DNA of 64,000 bases, from assembly GCA_002238925.1 (NCBI GenBank), contig MPNH01000009.1, positions 1 to 64,000 of the forward strand. Direction: 5' to 3'. Positions within the stretch are counted from its first letter, which is position 1; each line of letters opens with the position of its first letter. Positions 24,174 through 32,157 of the stretch are shown piece after piece. The translations under genes and the position numbers were made by a program. A model generated the notes under the pieces. The model had not been told where the DNA came from. It worked only from the letters and a program-made list of their open reading frames with translations, and did no database searches. Origin of the DNA: Spirochaetaceae bacterium bin103. Lineage in GTDB: Bacteria; Spirochaetota; Spirochaetia; SZUA-6; Bin103.

Positions 24174-24392
24174 TCACAGGGAGAGCGGCGGGGCGCCGTC
24201 CGGGCGCAGGTGCTCGCGGCACAGCGCCTCGACTTCGCGGCGCAGGGCGGCGGGGCGCACCCCGTTGCGGGCGCAGGCGTCGTACACGTGGGCAATCAGG
24301 TCGTTCACGGCCGGCGGCGCGTCGTGGTCGGGCGGCAACAGGCCGTGCTCCTTGAGCAGGATGATGGTGGCGTTTACCTCGAGGCGATGCAC
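24174..24392 (-). CDS. Small hypothetical protein, 72 residues
   Basis: Reads VHRLEVNATIILLKEHGLLP then PPAVNDLIAHVYDACARNGVRPAALRREVEALCREHL. The predicted structure is mostly helical. Codons show the strong third-position GC of real genes in this window, and the protein is not Arg/Pro-rich as antisense frames here usually are. GTG 24392 is the proposed start. It is convergent with the SDR gene and divergent from the MOSC gene. I recognise no family. Confidence 0.5.
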   Translation of the reverse strand: MHRLEVNATIILLKEHGLLPPDHDAPPAVNDLIAHVYDACARNGVRPAALRREVEALCREHLRPDGAPPLSL

Positions 24393-24449
24393 TGATCGAG
24401 TGCGAGTGTAGCAGGTGACCGCGCGGCAGTCAGCGTGGTAGCGTAGGCC

Positions 24450-24935
24450 ATGACCATGGTGGAACGGGAACCGCGCCTGCTGGCGATCGCCGTACGGCAC
24501 CGCTCGCGCGGCGCGATGCAGGAACTGGCCGAGGCCGAGGTAACGCTGGACGGCGGCGTTGCCGACGACTTCCGCGGGCGCACCGGGCGCCGGCAGGTAA
24601 CGGTGCTGAGCCTGGAGTGCTGGCAGGCGGCGAGCCGGGAGGCGGGGCAGCCAAATTTGCCGTGGACCACGCGGCGGGCCAACCTGCTGGTGACCGGCGT
24701 CGACCTGGCCGCGGCCGGCGTGCTGCGCATCGGCGAGGTGGAACTGGAGGTGACCGGCGAGACCGCGCCGTGCGAACGCATGGAAGAGGCGTCCCCGGGC
24801 CTGCGCGAGGCGTTGACGCCGGCGTGGCGCGGCGGCGTGACCTGCCGCGTACGGCAGCCCGGCGCGCTGCGCCCCGGCGCCCCGGTTTCCGCGCACCCGG
24901 CCCGAACCCCGGAGCCCGCGGCCGGCGCACGTTAG
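24450..24935 (+). CDS. MOSC domain protein
   Basis: A 161-residue protein with the beta-strand-rich MOSC fold, the module that handles sulfur or molybdenum cofactor transfer in MOCOS and YiiM-like proteins. Visible landmarks are VTVLSLECWQAA, RRANLLVTGVDLAAAG, LRIGEVELEVTGETAPCERM with the conserved Cys, and RGGVTCRVRQPGALRPGAPV. It is shorter than YiiM and lacks its ferredoxin part. It stands alone between the small hypothetical gene and the DNA ligase gene. The C-terminal 20 residues are low complexity. Partner enzyme unknown. Confidence 0.88.
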   Translation: MTMVEREPRLLAIAVRHRSRGAMQELAEAEVTLDGGVADDFRGRTGRRQVTVLSLECWQAASREAGQPNLPWTTRRANLLVTGVDLAAAGVLRIGEVELEVTGETAPCERMEEASPGLREALTPAWRGGVTCRVRQPGALRPGAPVSAHPARTPEPAAGAR

Positions 24936-25076
24936 GGACCGGCTTGAGCCGGGACGACCACAACATCGCCGGTCGCGTAAGCCGGTTCGTTCACTGGCAC
25001 CGCCTCACCACGGGGAGCGACGCCCGCTGGGGTGCCGGGACGTATCCTTGAGAGCGGCGGGCTGGTAGCGGCGGCA

Positions 25077-26873
25077 ATGCTGCTGGCGGACTTGGCAGCC
25101 GCATCCCGGGCGGTGGCGGCGACGCGCTCCCGCACCGCCAAGGTCGCGGTACTGGCCGATTGCCTGCGCCGGCTTGAACCAGGCGAGCGGCGCATCGGCA
25201 TCGCCTACCTGTCGGGAGCGCTGCCCGAAGGGCGGATCGGCATCGGCTACGCGGCGCTGCGCAACACCGAGATCCCAGCGGCGGCGGAAGCCTCGCTCAC
25301 TGTTCCGCAGGTTGCCGCCGGCATCGCCGAATTGGCACGCAGCGCCGGCCCCGGATCGGCAGCGCGCCGCGCCGGCATCCTGGAGCGGCTGTTGGCGGGC
25401 GCCACGGAGGCGGAGCAGGAGTTTCTGCGCCGCCTGATTGTCGGCGAGCTGCGCCAGGGTGCCCTGGAAGGCATCATGGCGGATGCGGTGGCCGCGGCCG
25501 CGGAGGTGGATGCCGCCGAGGTGCGGCGCGCCCTCATGGTGTCCGGCTCGCTGGCCGCGGTGGGAGCGGCGGCGCTCGACGGCGGCGCGGCGGCGCTGCG
25601 CGGCTTCCGGCTGACCCTGTTTCGCCCGCTGCTGCCGATGCTCGCCGGCACCGCGCCGGACGTGGGCGCGGCCCTGCAGCGCACCGGAATGGCATCGGTG
25701 GAGACCAAGTACGACGGCGCCCGGGTGCAGGTGCACCGGTCCGGCGGCGAGGTGCGCGTGTATACCCGCAACCTGCGCGAGGTGTCCGCCAGCCTGCCCG
25801 GCGTGGTGGCGGCGGTGGCCAGCCTGCCGGTCAGCTCGGTGATCCTGGACGGCGAAGTGCTGGCCCTGCGCGCCGACGGCCGCCCGCTGCCGTTCCAGGT
25901 CACCATGAGCCGCTTCGGCCGCGGCCGAGCACCGGACGGAAGTGCCGGGACCGCCGGCCGCGATGAGGCCGGTCGACACGGCGAAGCGAGCATCGACGCG
26001 GCGCACCGAGACGGCGGAGTAGCGGGCCGGGCCGCGGCGGATGCGCGCGGCGACACGACCTCCGGACGGCGCCCGCCAGCGCCTGCGCAGGCACAGGAGG
26101 AGGCGGGCGGCGCCGCTACTAGCACAGACCGGGCAACACCGGTGAAGGCGCCCGGCGCTGCTGACCGCGGCGCTACGGTACGGTCGCTGCAGGCGTTTTA
26201 CTTCGACTGCCTGCACCTGGATGGGGAGGATCTGATCGACCGCCCGCTCCGCGAGCGGCTGGCGGCGCTGGACCGTGCCTGCCCTGCCGCCCTGCGCGTG
26301 CCGCGCGTGGTTACCGAGGATCCGGAGCGGGCCGGGCACCATGCCGCCGAGGTGCTCGCGGCCGGGCACGAGGGGGTGATGGTCAAGGCGTTGGACAGCT
26401 CCTACGAGGCGGGGCGGCGCGGCAGCGGCTGGATCAAGGTGAAGCCGGCGCACACCCTGGACCTGGTGGTGGTGGCCATCGAGTGGGGCTCGGGCCGGCG
26501 GCGCGGCTGGCTGAGCAACCTGCACCTGGCTGCACGCGACCCGGACCGGGGAACATTCGCCATGGTGGGCAAGACCTTCAAGGGCATGACCGACGACATG
26601 CTGCGCTGGCAGACCAGCCGCTTCCTGGAACTGGAGACCGGACGCCGTGGCAGCGTGGTTTACGTGCGCCCGGAACAGGTGGTGGAGATCGCCTTCGACG
26701 GCATCCAGCGCAGTTCCCGTTACGGCTCCGGCATGGCCTTGCGCTTCGCCCGGGTCAAGCGCTACCGCTCCGACAAGCCGGCCGCCGAGGCGGATACCAT
26801 GGCTGCCATGCGCGCCCTGCACCGGCGCGCCGACGGCGGCGGGAATTCGGACAATTCCTGCGCGCCGGGATGA
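25077..26873 (+). CDS. lig: ATP-dependent DNA ligase with an inserted low-complexity segment
   Basis: A 598-residue ligase of the archaeal/actinobacterial LigB-like type. An N-terminal DNA-binding domain (MLLADLAAASRAVAATRSRTAKV) is followed by the nucleotidyltransferase domain with adenylated Lys211 in ETKYDGARVQVH, VILDGEVLA, EGVMVKALDSSYEAGRRGSG and WIKVKP. The OB-fold contains GRRRGWLSNLHLAA. Residues about 284-367 are an extra Gly/Ala/Arg-rich stretch between PFQVTMSRFGRG and LQAFYFDCLHLDGEDLID, where relatives have roughly 20 residues. ATG 25077 matches the family N-terminus. It probably serves in repair, since the main replicative NAD+ ligase would lie elsewhere. No Ku gene is adjacent. 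Confidence 0.92.
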   Translation: MLLADLAAASRAVAATRSRTAKVAVLADCLRRLEPGERRIGIAYLSGALPEGRIGIGYAALRNTEIPAAAEASLTVPQVAAGIAELARSAGPGSAARRAGILERLLAGATEAEQEFLRRLIVGELRQGALEGIMADAVAAAAEVDAAEVRRALMVSGSLAAVGAAALDGGAAALRGFRLTLFRPLLPMLAGTAPDVGAALQRTGMASVETKYDGARVQVHRSGGEVRVYTRNLREVSASLPGVVAAVASLPVSSVILDGEVLALRADGRPLPFQVTMSRFGRGRAPDGSAGTAGRDEAGRHGEASIDAAHRDGGVAGRAAADARGDTTSGRRPPAPAQAQEEAGGAATSTDRATPVKAPGAADRGATVRSLQAFYFDCLHLDGEDLIDRPLRERLAALDRACPAALRVPRVVTEDPERAGHHAAEVLAAGHEGVMVKALDSSYEAGRRGSGWIKVKPAHTLDLVVVAIEWGSGRRRGWLSNLHLAARDPDRGTFAMVGKTFKGMTDDMLRWQTSRFLELETGRRGSVVYVRPEQVVEIAFDGIQRSSRYGSGMALRFARVKRYRSDKPAAEADTMAAMRALHRRADGGGNSDNSCAPG

Positions 26874-26906
26874 CCGGCGGCGGCGATCCGGCTACCATGA
26901 TGATCC

Positions 26907-27317
26907 GTGAAACCCGCACCGACCAACTGGGACGACGACCCGCTGATCCGCTGGCTGACCGCAATCGACGGCATCGTGCCGCCGTTCTGCGTGGAAGTGG
27001 TGCTTGCCGACGGCAGCCGCTACTCCCTGCACTCGATTACCTCCCACGACGCGGAGACCGGCGCCGCGGTGGTACGGATCTGGGACTACCGCGGCCTGTC
27101 GGATGAAGAGGTGGACGGGGTGCGCGACCAAGTGATGGCGCTGCAGGACCCCGCGCCGCTGCTGGAGCCCGGCAGCCTGCACCCGCGCCTGGACTGGGCC
27201 GCGGTGAGGATGCGGCTGGCCGACGTCGCCCACTGCGTCGAAAGCTACGCGCCGCTGTGGCCGGAGCGTCAGGAGCAGCCGCGCACCCAGCAGCGCGGCA
27301 TCGGCTTCGGCCGCTAG
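26907..27317 (+). CDS. Hypothetical protein, 136 residues
   Basis: A small soluble acidic protein starting MKPAPTNWDDDPLIRWLTAIDG, with strand-like FCVEVVLADGSRYSLHSI and AAVVRIWDYRGLSDEEVDG followed by helices. It is tryptophan-rich for its size. GTG 26907 is the start; the gene lies 33 bp after the ligase gene and convergent with the cupin gene, whose stop abuts it. I recognise no family and no catalytic motif. Confidence 0.65.
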   Translation: MKPAPTNWDDDPLIRWLTAIDGIVPPFCVEVVLADGSRYSLHSITSHDAETGAAVVRIWDYRGLSDEEVDGVRDQVMALQDPAPLLEPGSLHPRLDWAAVRMRLADVAHCVESYAPLWPERQEQPRTQQRGIGFGR

Positions 27318-27318
27318 C

Positions 27319-27717
27319 CTACTCGACCACCCACTCGTCGACCGGGTCAAAGGCGGGCATGACGAAGTTGAGGATGGTCATGGGCGCGGCGCCGGGGATG
27401 GCCCGGTGCACGACGCCGGGCGGAATGAACACGGCGTCGCCGGGGGCGAGGGCGCGCAGTTCGCCGTCGATCTCCATTTGCCCGTCGCCGGAGAGCACGT
27501 AGTAGATCTCGGTGAGGCGTTGGTGGTAGTGGCGCTCGCTGTCCTGCTTCACCTCCACCAGGTGCAGGCTGGCGCGCCCCTCGGCGGCCTCGGCGAAAGC
27601 GCGCCGGGCGGTGCCGCACGGGCAGGCGATGCCGGGCAGGCCGGTGAGCCGCACGACCTGGGCGGACGCCTGCCCGCGCACGGCGCGTTGCGCCTGGTCC
27701 TGGACGCCGGCAGCCAT
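27319..27717 (-). CDS. Cupin domain protein
   Basis: A 132-residue single-domain cupin. Metal-binding motif 1 is HYHQRLTEIYYVLSGDGQMEIDG (two His and a Glu), and motif 2 is PGDAVFIPPGVVHRAI with the third His. Such proteins act as small dioxygenases, isomerases or sensors of sugar metabolites. The N-terminus carries CPCGTARRAF. Its ATG overlaps the stop of the PhyH gene by one base (TGATG), so the two are translationally coupled. Substrate unknown. Confidence 0.88.
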   Translation of the reverse strand: MAAGVQDQAQRAVRGQASAQVVRLTGLPGIACPCGTARRAFAEAAEGRASLHLVEVKQDSERHYHQRLTEIYYVLSGDGQMEIDGELRALAPGDAVFIPPGVVHRAIPGAAPMTILNFVMPAFDPVDEWVVE

Positions 27718-28481
27718 CACTCGTCCTCCAGGTCGAGCAGGTAGCGCTGCGCGGGGCTCAGGCGCGCCGCCGTGTCCGGGCGCAGGTAGGCGCGCTGATC
27801 GGTCTGCTGTTCCTGGTGGCGCGGATTGAAGTAGCAGTGCAGGCAGCGCCGGTGCGCGCCTGGCGTGCGGTTCAGGGTGCCGCCGTGCCAGGTGTAGGAG
27901 TTGAACACCGCGACGCTGCCGGCCGGCGCCGTGATCAATTCCTCGTCCGGGTGCGGCGCCTTGGGATCGTCGAGCACGTCGGCGGGGTGCGCGCTGGTGT
28001 AGGTGCCGGGCACCATGCGCGTGCAGCCGTTCTCCTCGGTGAAATCGTCGAGCATCCACAGCGAGTTGCAGCCGTAGCGCGGCGGCGGCACGTCGCGCTT
28101 GCCATCCTGGTGCAGCGCCTGCAGGCCGTCGCCGGGCTTGGCGTCGCGCGCGTTCAGCGAACCAAGATGGAAAGGCGCGGCTATCGTCCAATGCACGGCT
28201 GCCAGCAGTAACGGGTGCGACCACACGCCATCGAACACGCTGCCCTTGTTCACCAGGTCGGCCAGGCGGCGCGCGCCGTCTTCCTGGTGCACCTCCAGGC
28301 CGGCCACGGCACCCTCCGCGGCCACCAGTTCCTCGAACCGCTCGCGCAGCGCCGTCAGCCAGCCGGCGTCGATCACCCCCGGCAGCAGCGTGTATCCCTT
28401 GCGGCGCAGTTCGTCGCGCTGGCGTTCGCTGAGCAGCTCGGCGGACGCGCCGAGCTCGGCAAGACATTGTTCCATGTTCAT
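27717..28481 (-). CDS. Phytanoyl-CoA dioxygenase (PhyH) family Fe(II)/2-oxoglutarate oxygenase
   Basis: A 254-residue PhyH-type oxygenase. The facial triad is visible as HxD in LQALHQDGKRD and the distal His in FNSYTWHGG, with the 2-oxoglutarate-binding Arg in NRTPGAHRR. GYTLLPGVIDAGWL near the N-terminus and GCTRMVPGTYTSAHP are also family-like. These enzymes hydroxylate lipids, small acids or secondary metabolites. The cupin gene is coupled downstream. ATG 28481 is chosen; ATG 28475 is possible. It is divergent from the epimerase gene. Confidence 0.9.
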   Translation of the reverse strand: MNMEQCLAELGASAELLSERQRDELRRKGYTLLPGVIDAGWLTALRERFEELVAAEGAVAGLEVHQEDGARRLADLVNKGSVFDGVWSHPLLLAAVHWTIAAPFHLGSLNARDAKPGDGLQALHQDGKRDVPPPRYGCNSLWMLDDFTEENGCTRMVPGTYTSAHPADVLDDPKAPHPDEELITAPAGSVAVFNSYTWHGGTLNRTPGAHRRCLHCYFNPRHQEQQTDQRAYLRPDTAARLSPAQRYLLDLEDE

Positions 28482-28602
28482 GACAGTCAGATTCCGTGCC
28501 ACAGGATGGCGTGAAAAGGGCACTCCGGGAAGCCCTGGGAAGCCCGCCCTTTTGCCGCGCAGGGCACGGCTGGTAGGCTCAACGCGGGAGGAACAGGAAA
28601 CG

Positions 28603-29406
28603 ATGGCATTGAAGGTACACGTGACCGGGGTGAGCGGGTTGATCGGGGACGTGGTGTATGCGCACCTGGCGGCGCAGCCGGAGCGCTACGAGGTGACCGG
28701 CAGCGGGCGGCGCTACGAGCCGTCGGACCGGGTGGCGGCGGGACGGGCGCTCAGTTGCCCGCCGGAGCGCTTCACGCGCGCCGACCTGACCGACCTGGCC
28801 GCCGTGGAGCAGGTGTTCGCCGGCGCCGAGGTGGTAGTGCACATGGGCGCGATACCCGACCCGTCGGCGCCGTTCGAGGCGATCCTGAACAGCAACGTGG
28901 CGGGCGGCTACCACGCGCTCGAGGCATGCCGGCGCCAGGGAGTGCGCCGCATTGTCTATGCGAGCACGGTAATGACTGACTGGGGCTACCAGTTCGACGA
29001 ACCGTACCGGGCGATCCGGGAGGCGCGCTTCGACGCCGTGCCGGCGGACTTCCACCGCGTGACCCACCGCGACGCGGTCCGTCCCACCGAGCCCTACTCG
29101 GCGAGCAAGGTGTGGGGCGAAGGGCTGTGCCGGGCGTACGCCGACGGCCGCGGCCTGTCGTGCCTGTGCCTGCGCATCGGCGGCGTGAACGCCAATGACG
29201 CCCCGAGCAGCGCCGCCGGAGCCGCCCTGTGGTGCAGCCAGCGCGATGTCGCCACGGCGACCGAGATGGCGATAGCCGCTCCGGCGGAAATGGGTTTCGA
29301 CATTTTCTACGCGGTGTCCGACAACCGCTACCGGTGGCTGGACGCCGAACACACCCGCGCCGTACTCGGCTTCCACCCCGCCGACCGCGCCGAGGACCGC
29401 CTGTAG
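28603..29406 (+). CDS. NAD-dependent epimerase/dehydratase family protein (possible uronate dehydrogenase)
   Basis: A 267-residue extended-SDR protein. The nucleotide motif is VTGVSGLIG, followed by VVHMGAIPDPSAPFEAILNSNV, VYASTVM and catalytic YSASKVWGE. CLCLRIGGVN and FYAVSDNRYRWLD resemble bacterial uronate dehydrogenases and related sugar enzymes, which is my preferred reading without proof. GGGAGGAACAGGAAACG precedes the ATG. A hairpin overlaps its stop codon. It is convergent with the 3-hydroxyacyl-CoA dehydrogenase-like gene. Confidence 0.87.
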   Translation: MALKVHVTGVSGLIGDVVYAHLAAQPERYEVTGSGRRYEPSDRVAAGRALSCPPERFTRADLTDLAAVEQVFAGAEVVVHMGAIPDPSAPFEAILNSNVAGGYHALEACRRQGVRRIVYASTVMTDWGYQFDEPYRAIREARFDAVPADFHRVTHRDAVRPTEPYSASKVWGEGLCRAYADGRGLSCLCLRIGGVNANDAPSSAAGAALWCSQRDVATATEMAIAAPAEMGFDIFYAVSDNRYRWLDAEHTRAVLGFHPADRAEDRL

Positions 29407-29426
29407 ACGTATTCGTGCGTCTACAG
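29401..29426. terminator. Perfect hairpin at the epimerase stop codon
   Basis: CTGTAGACG (29401-29409) and CGTCTACAG (29418-29426) form a 9-bp perfect stem with an 8-base loop. The TAG inside the left arm is the stop codon of the epimerase gene. There is no T tract. Lying between convergent genes, it could act in either direction as a weak terminator or RNA 3'-end stabiliser. Confidence 0.55.
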
Positions 29427-29471
29427 GCTCGACCTGAGATCCCTCACGGGACGTGTCGCCGGATGGCTGCG

Positions 29472-30431
29472 TTATCCTTCGGTGCCGGGGAGGGTGGCGA
29501 TGGCAGCGAGGGCGGTGGCGATGCGCGCCTTGGCGGCGTCCACCCGTGCCGGAGGCCAGTCGCCGAAGCCGCGGCCGGTCTTGGCGCCGTAGTGGCCGGC
29601 GGCGGCGGGGGCGGCGAGCAGGTCGGCGATGCCGCCGGCGGCGAGGCCGGGCCACAGTTCGCGGGCGATGGCGGCGATCACGTCCAGACCGGCCAGGTCG
29701 GAGACCTCGAACGGGCCGGCCACCGCCAGCCGGCGGCCGAAGCTGCCGCTGACCACGGCGTCCACGTCCGCGGCGCTTGCCACGCCGCTCTCCACCAGCG
29801 CCGCCGCCTCGCGCAGCAGCGCCTGCTGCAGCCGGTTGGCAATGAAGCCGGCGATCTCCCGCCGCAGCACCACCGGACGCTTGCCGAGCGCCTCGTACAG
29901 CGTCCGCACACGCGCAACCACTTCCGCGGCGGTGCCGGCGTGCGGCACGATTTCCACCACCGGCAGCAGGTGCGGCGGGTTGAAGTAGTGTGCCACCAGG
30001 ATGCGCTCTCCGTGGCGGGCGCCGGCGGCGAGCGCGCTCGGCATGAAGGTGGAGGTGTTGCTCGCCAGCACCACTTCGGGGCCGCAGGCGCGGTCCAACT
30101 CGGCGAACACGCGCTGCTTGAGCGGCAGATTTTCGCTGACCGCCTCGATTACCAGGTCGGCTCCAGCGACCGCCTCTGCCAGCGTGGCGCACGCGGCGAC
30201 CCGTTGCAGCGCCGTGTCGCAGGCCCCGCGCGGCGCCAGCTCGAGATTGGCCAGGGTTGCGGCGCCGCGGCGCATGTTGGCCAACCCCTGCTCCAGCGCC
30301 GCGGCGGAGGCGTCGGTGATCGCCACCTGCCGGCCGCCGACGGCAAACTCCAGTGCGATGCCGTGCCCCATCAGGCCGGCGCCGATCACCGCCACCCGTT
30401 CGATCATGGCCGAGCTGTCCGATTCGGTCAC
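29472..30431 (-). CDS. 3-hydroxyacyl-CoA dehydrogenase family protein
   Basis: A 319-residue NAD-dependent dehydrogenase. The Rossmann motif is VIGAGLMGHGIA with VAITDAS following. LVIEAVSENLPLKQRVFAEL and LASNTSTFMPSALAAG are characteristic, VAHYFNPPHLLPVVEIVPHA holds the catalytic His, and the C-terminal domain begins REIAGFIANRLQQALLREA. Family members act on 3-hydroxyacyl-CoA, L-gulonate or carnitine. L-gulonate or another sugar acid would suit the neighbours but is not shown. GTG 30431 with AGGAGAACCAC is the best start. It is divergent from the Gfo/Idh gene. Confidence 0.9.
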   Translation of the reverse strand: MTESDSSAMIERVAVIGAGLMGHGIALEFAVGGRQVAITDASAAALEQGLANMRRGAATLANLELAPRGACDTALQRVAACATLAEAVAGADLVIEAVSENLPLKQRVFAELDRACGPEVVLASNTSTFMPSALAAGARHGERILVAHYFNPPHLLPVVEIVPHAGTAAEVVARVRTLYEALGKRPVVLRREIAGFIANRLQQALLREAAALVESGVASAADVDAVVSGSFGRRLAVAGPFEVSDLAGLDVIAAIARELWPGLAAGGIADLLAAPAAAGHYGAKTGRGFGDWPPARVDAAKARIATALAAIATLPGTEG

Positions 30432-30560
30432 GTGGTTCTCCTTGTGCCTCTCGTGCGCCGCACCGCTTCGCGCCGGGCGGCGCACGCCCTACAATAGACG
30501 CGTGGTGCCGAGCCCTGTCCAGCACGCCGGGCCGAGGTTCGATTATCCGGGAGGACGTGG

Positions 30561-31586
30561 ATGGAGAAGTTGAAGGTTGGGGTGGCCGGCCTCGGCCACG
30601 GCGGTACGCTGCTGCAGGCGAACACGGCCGCGGGGAGCCACCTGCGGCTGCGGGTAACCGCGGTGTGCGATACCGACGGTGCCCGCGCGCGGGAGGCCGG
30701 CGAGCGCTACGGCGTGCCGTTCGTTACCACCGACTTTGCCGAGCTGGTGGCGCGCCCGGAGCTGGACGTGATCGGCATCTACACCCCCGGTCCGCTGCAC
30801 GCGGCGCAGATACTGGCCGCGCTCGACGCCGGCAAGCACGTGATCGTGACCAAGTCGATGGTGTACTCGATGGCCGAGGTGGAGCAGGTGGTGGAAGCGG
30901 TGGACCGTACCGGGCTGGTGCTGCTGGTAAGCCAGTCGCTGCGCGGGCGGCTGGACTTCATGGAGGCCAAGCGGGCGTGCGACGCCGGCGAGATCGGCGC
31001 GCCGTACCTGGCCGAATCGCACTACATCCACGACCTGCGCCCGGTGTACGACTACTCGCCGTGGCGCGTGCAGATGCCGCAGGACCTGATCCTGGGCGGC
31101 GCCTGCCACCCGATTGACCTGCTGCGCTGGTTCATGGGCGACATCGAGGAAGTGCACTGCTACGGCCAGCGCAGCGGGCTGGCGCCGGAGTATCCGCGGG
31201 AAGACAACTTCGTGATCAACGTGCGCTTCGCGAGCGGGCGGATTGGCCGCATCGCCAACTACCTCGGCGTGGTGGAGCCGCCCGGGGAGGTGATGAACGA
31301 GCTCACCGTGTACGGCACCAGGGGCGTGCTGCGCAACGCCCGCAAGCGGGTGGAGGGCGACGGCTACCTGCCGGCGCGCGACTCGGAGGTATCGTTCACC
31401 AGCAAGCTGCCGCTCGGCCATCACCAGGAGATGCTGGTGATGATGGCGCACCTGGCGGAGTGCATCCTGGACGGCAACACGCCGTGGGTGGGCGTGCGCG
31501 AGGGCGCGCGGGTGGTGGCCACCGGACTGGCCTGCTGGGAGTCGCTGCGCAGCGGCGCGCCGGTGAAGGTGCGCAATGAGTTCTGA
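30561..31586 (+). CDS. Gfo/Idh/MocA family oxidoreductase
   Basis: A 341-residue sugar oxidoreductase. The N-terminal Rossmann fold has GVAGLGHGGTLL and VCDTDGARA. DVIGIYTPGPLHAAQILAAL precedes KHVIVTKSM, where the usual EKP motif is replaced by TKS. The C-terminal beta-sheet domain contains GGACHPIDLLRWFMGDIEEV with the catalytic-type HPxD. GGGAGGACGTGG lies just before the ATG. The GNAT gene overlaps its end by 11 bp and the fucosidase gene follows, so these three form one operon. Confidence 0.92.
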   Translation: MEKLKVGVAGLGHGGTLLQANTAAGSHLRLRVTAVCDTDGARAREAGERYGVPFVTTDFAELVARPELDVIGIYTPGPLHAAQILAALDAGKHVIVTKSMVYSMAEVEQVVEAVDRTGLVLLVSQSLRGRLDFMEAKRACDAGEIGAPYLAESHYIHDLRPVYDYSPWRVQMPQDLILGGACHPIDLLRWFMGDIEEVHCYGQRSGLAPEYPREDNFVINVRFASGRIGRIANYLGVVEPPGEVMNELTVYGTRGVLRNARKRVEGDGYLPARDSEVSFTSKLPLGHHQEMLVMMAHLAECILDGNTPWVGVREGARVVATGLACWESLRSGAPVKVRNEF

Positions 31587-32157
31587 GCCGGCGCCGGACG
31601 GCAAAGCGCCGGACGGCATCAGGCGGCCGCAACTGAAGATGCAGTTCCCGGCATCCGCCGCCCTGCAGCCGGTGCGCCTGCCGGACGGATACTCGCTGGC
31701 CACTCTCGCCGAACGGGACGCGAGCGAGTGGATTGCGGTGCTGAACGCCAACGGCCAGCTCGGCGCCTGGGATGCGGCGCGCGCCGAACGCTGTTTCAAC
31801 GATCCGCGCCCGGTGATCCCGGAAGGAACCTGGCTGATCATGCACCGCGGGCGCGCCGTCGCAACCGCCTGCACCGTGCTGCCGACCGCCGCCGAGCCGC
31901 GCCATGAACTGGGTTGGGTGGCGGTCGATCCCGCCCACCAGGGGAAGGGACTGGGGCGGCAGGTGTGCGCCGCGGTCCTGTGGTACGCGCGCCGCCGCGG
32001 CTGGCCCGCCTCCACCCTCAACACCGACGACTGGCGCCTGCCCGCCATCCGGACCTACCTGAAACTCGGCTTCGAGCCGGAAATTACCCACGACAGCCAC
32101 CCGGCGCGCTGGCAGGAGGTCCACCGGCTGCTGGCAACACAAGGAGAGCGAAAATGA
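31576..32157 (+). CDS. GNAT family N-acetyltransferase
   Basis: A 193-residue acetyltransferase. The acetyl-CoA loop is seen as HELGWVAVDPAHQGKGLGRQVCAAVL (motif A, QGKGLG), with STLNTDDWRLPAIRTYLKLGFEPE as the C-terminal strand and helix. The first 45 residues are an extension. It overlaps the Gfo/Idh gene by 11 bp and the fucosidase gene by ATGA, so translation is coupled. The substrate, a sugar amine or a small molecule, is unknown. Confidence 0.88.
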   Translation: MSSEPAPDGKAPDGIRRPQLKMQFPASAALQPVRLPDGYSLATLAERDASEWIAVLNANGQLGAWDAARAERCFNDPRPVIPEGTWLIMHRGRAVATACTVLPTAAEPRHELGWVAVDPAHQGKGLGRQVCAAVLWYARRRGWPASTLNTDDWRLPAIRTYLKLGFEPEITHDSHPARWQEVHRLLATQGERK

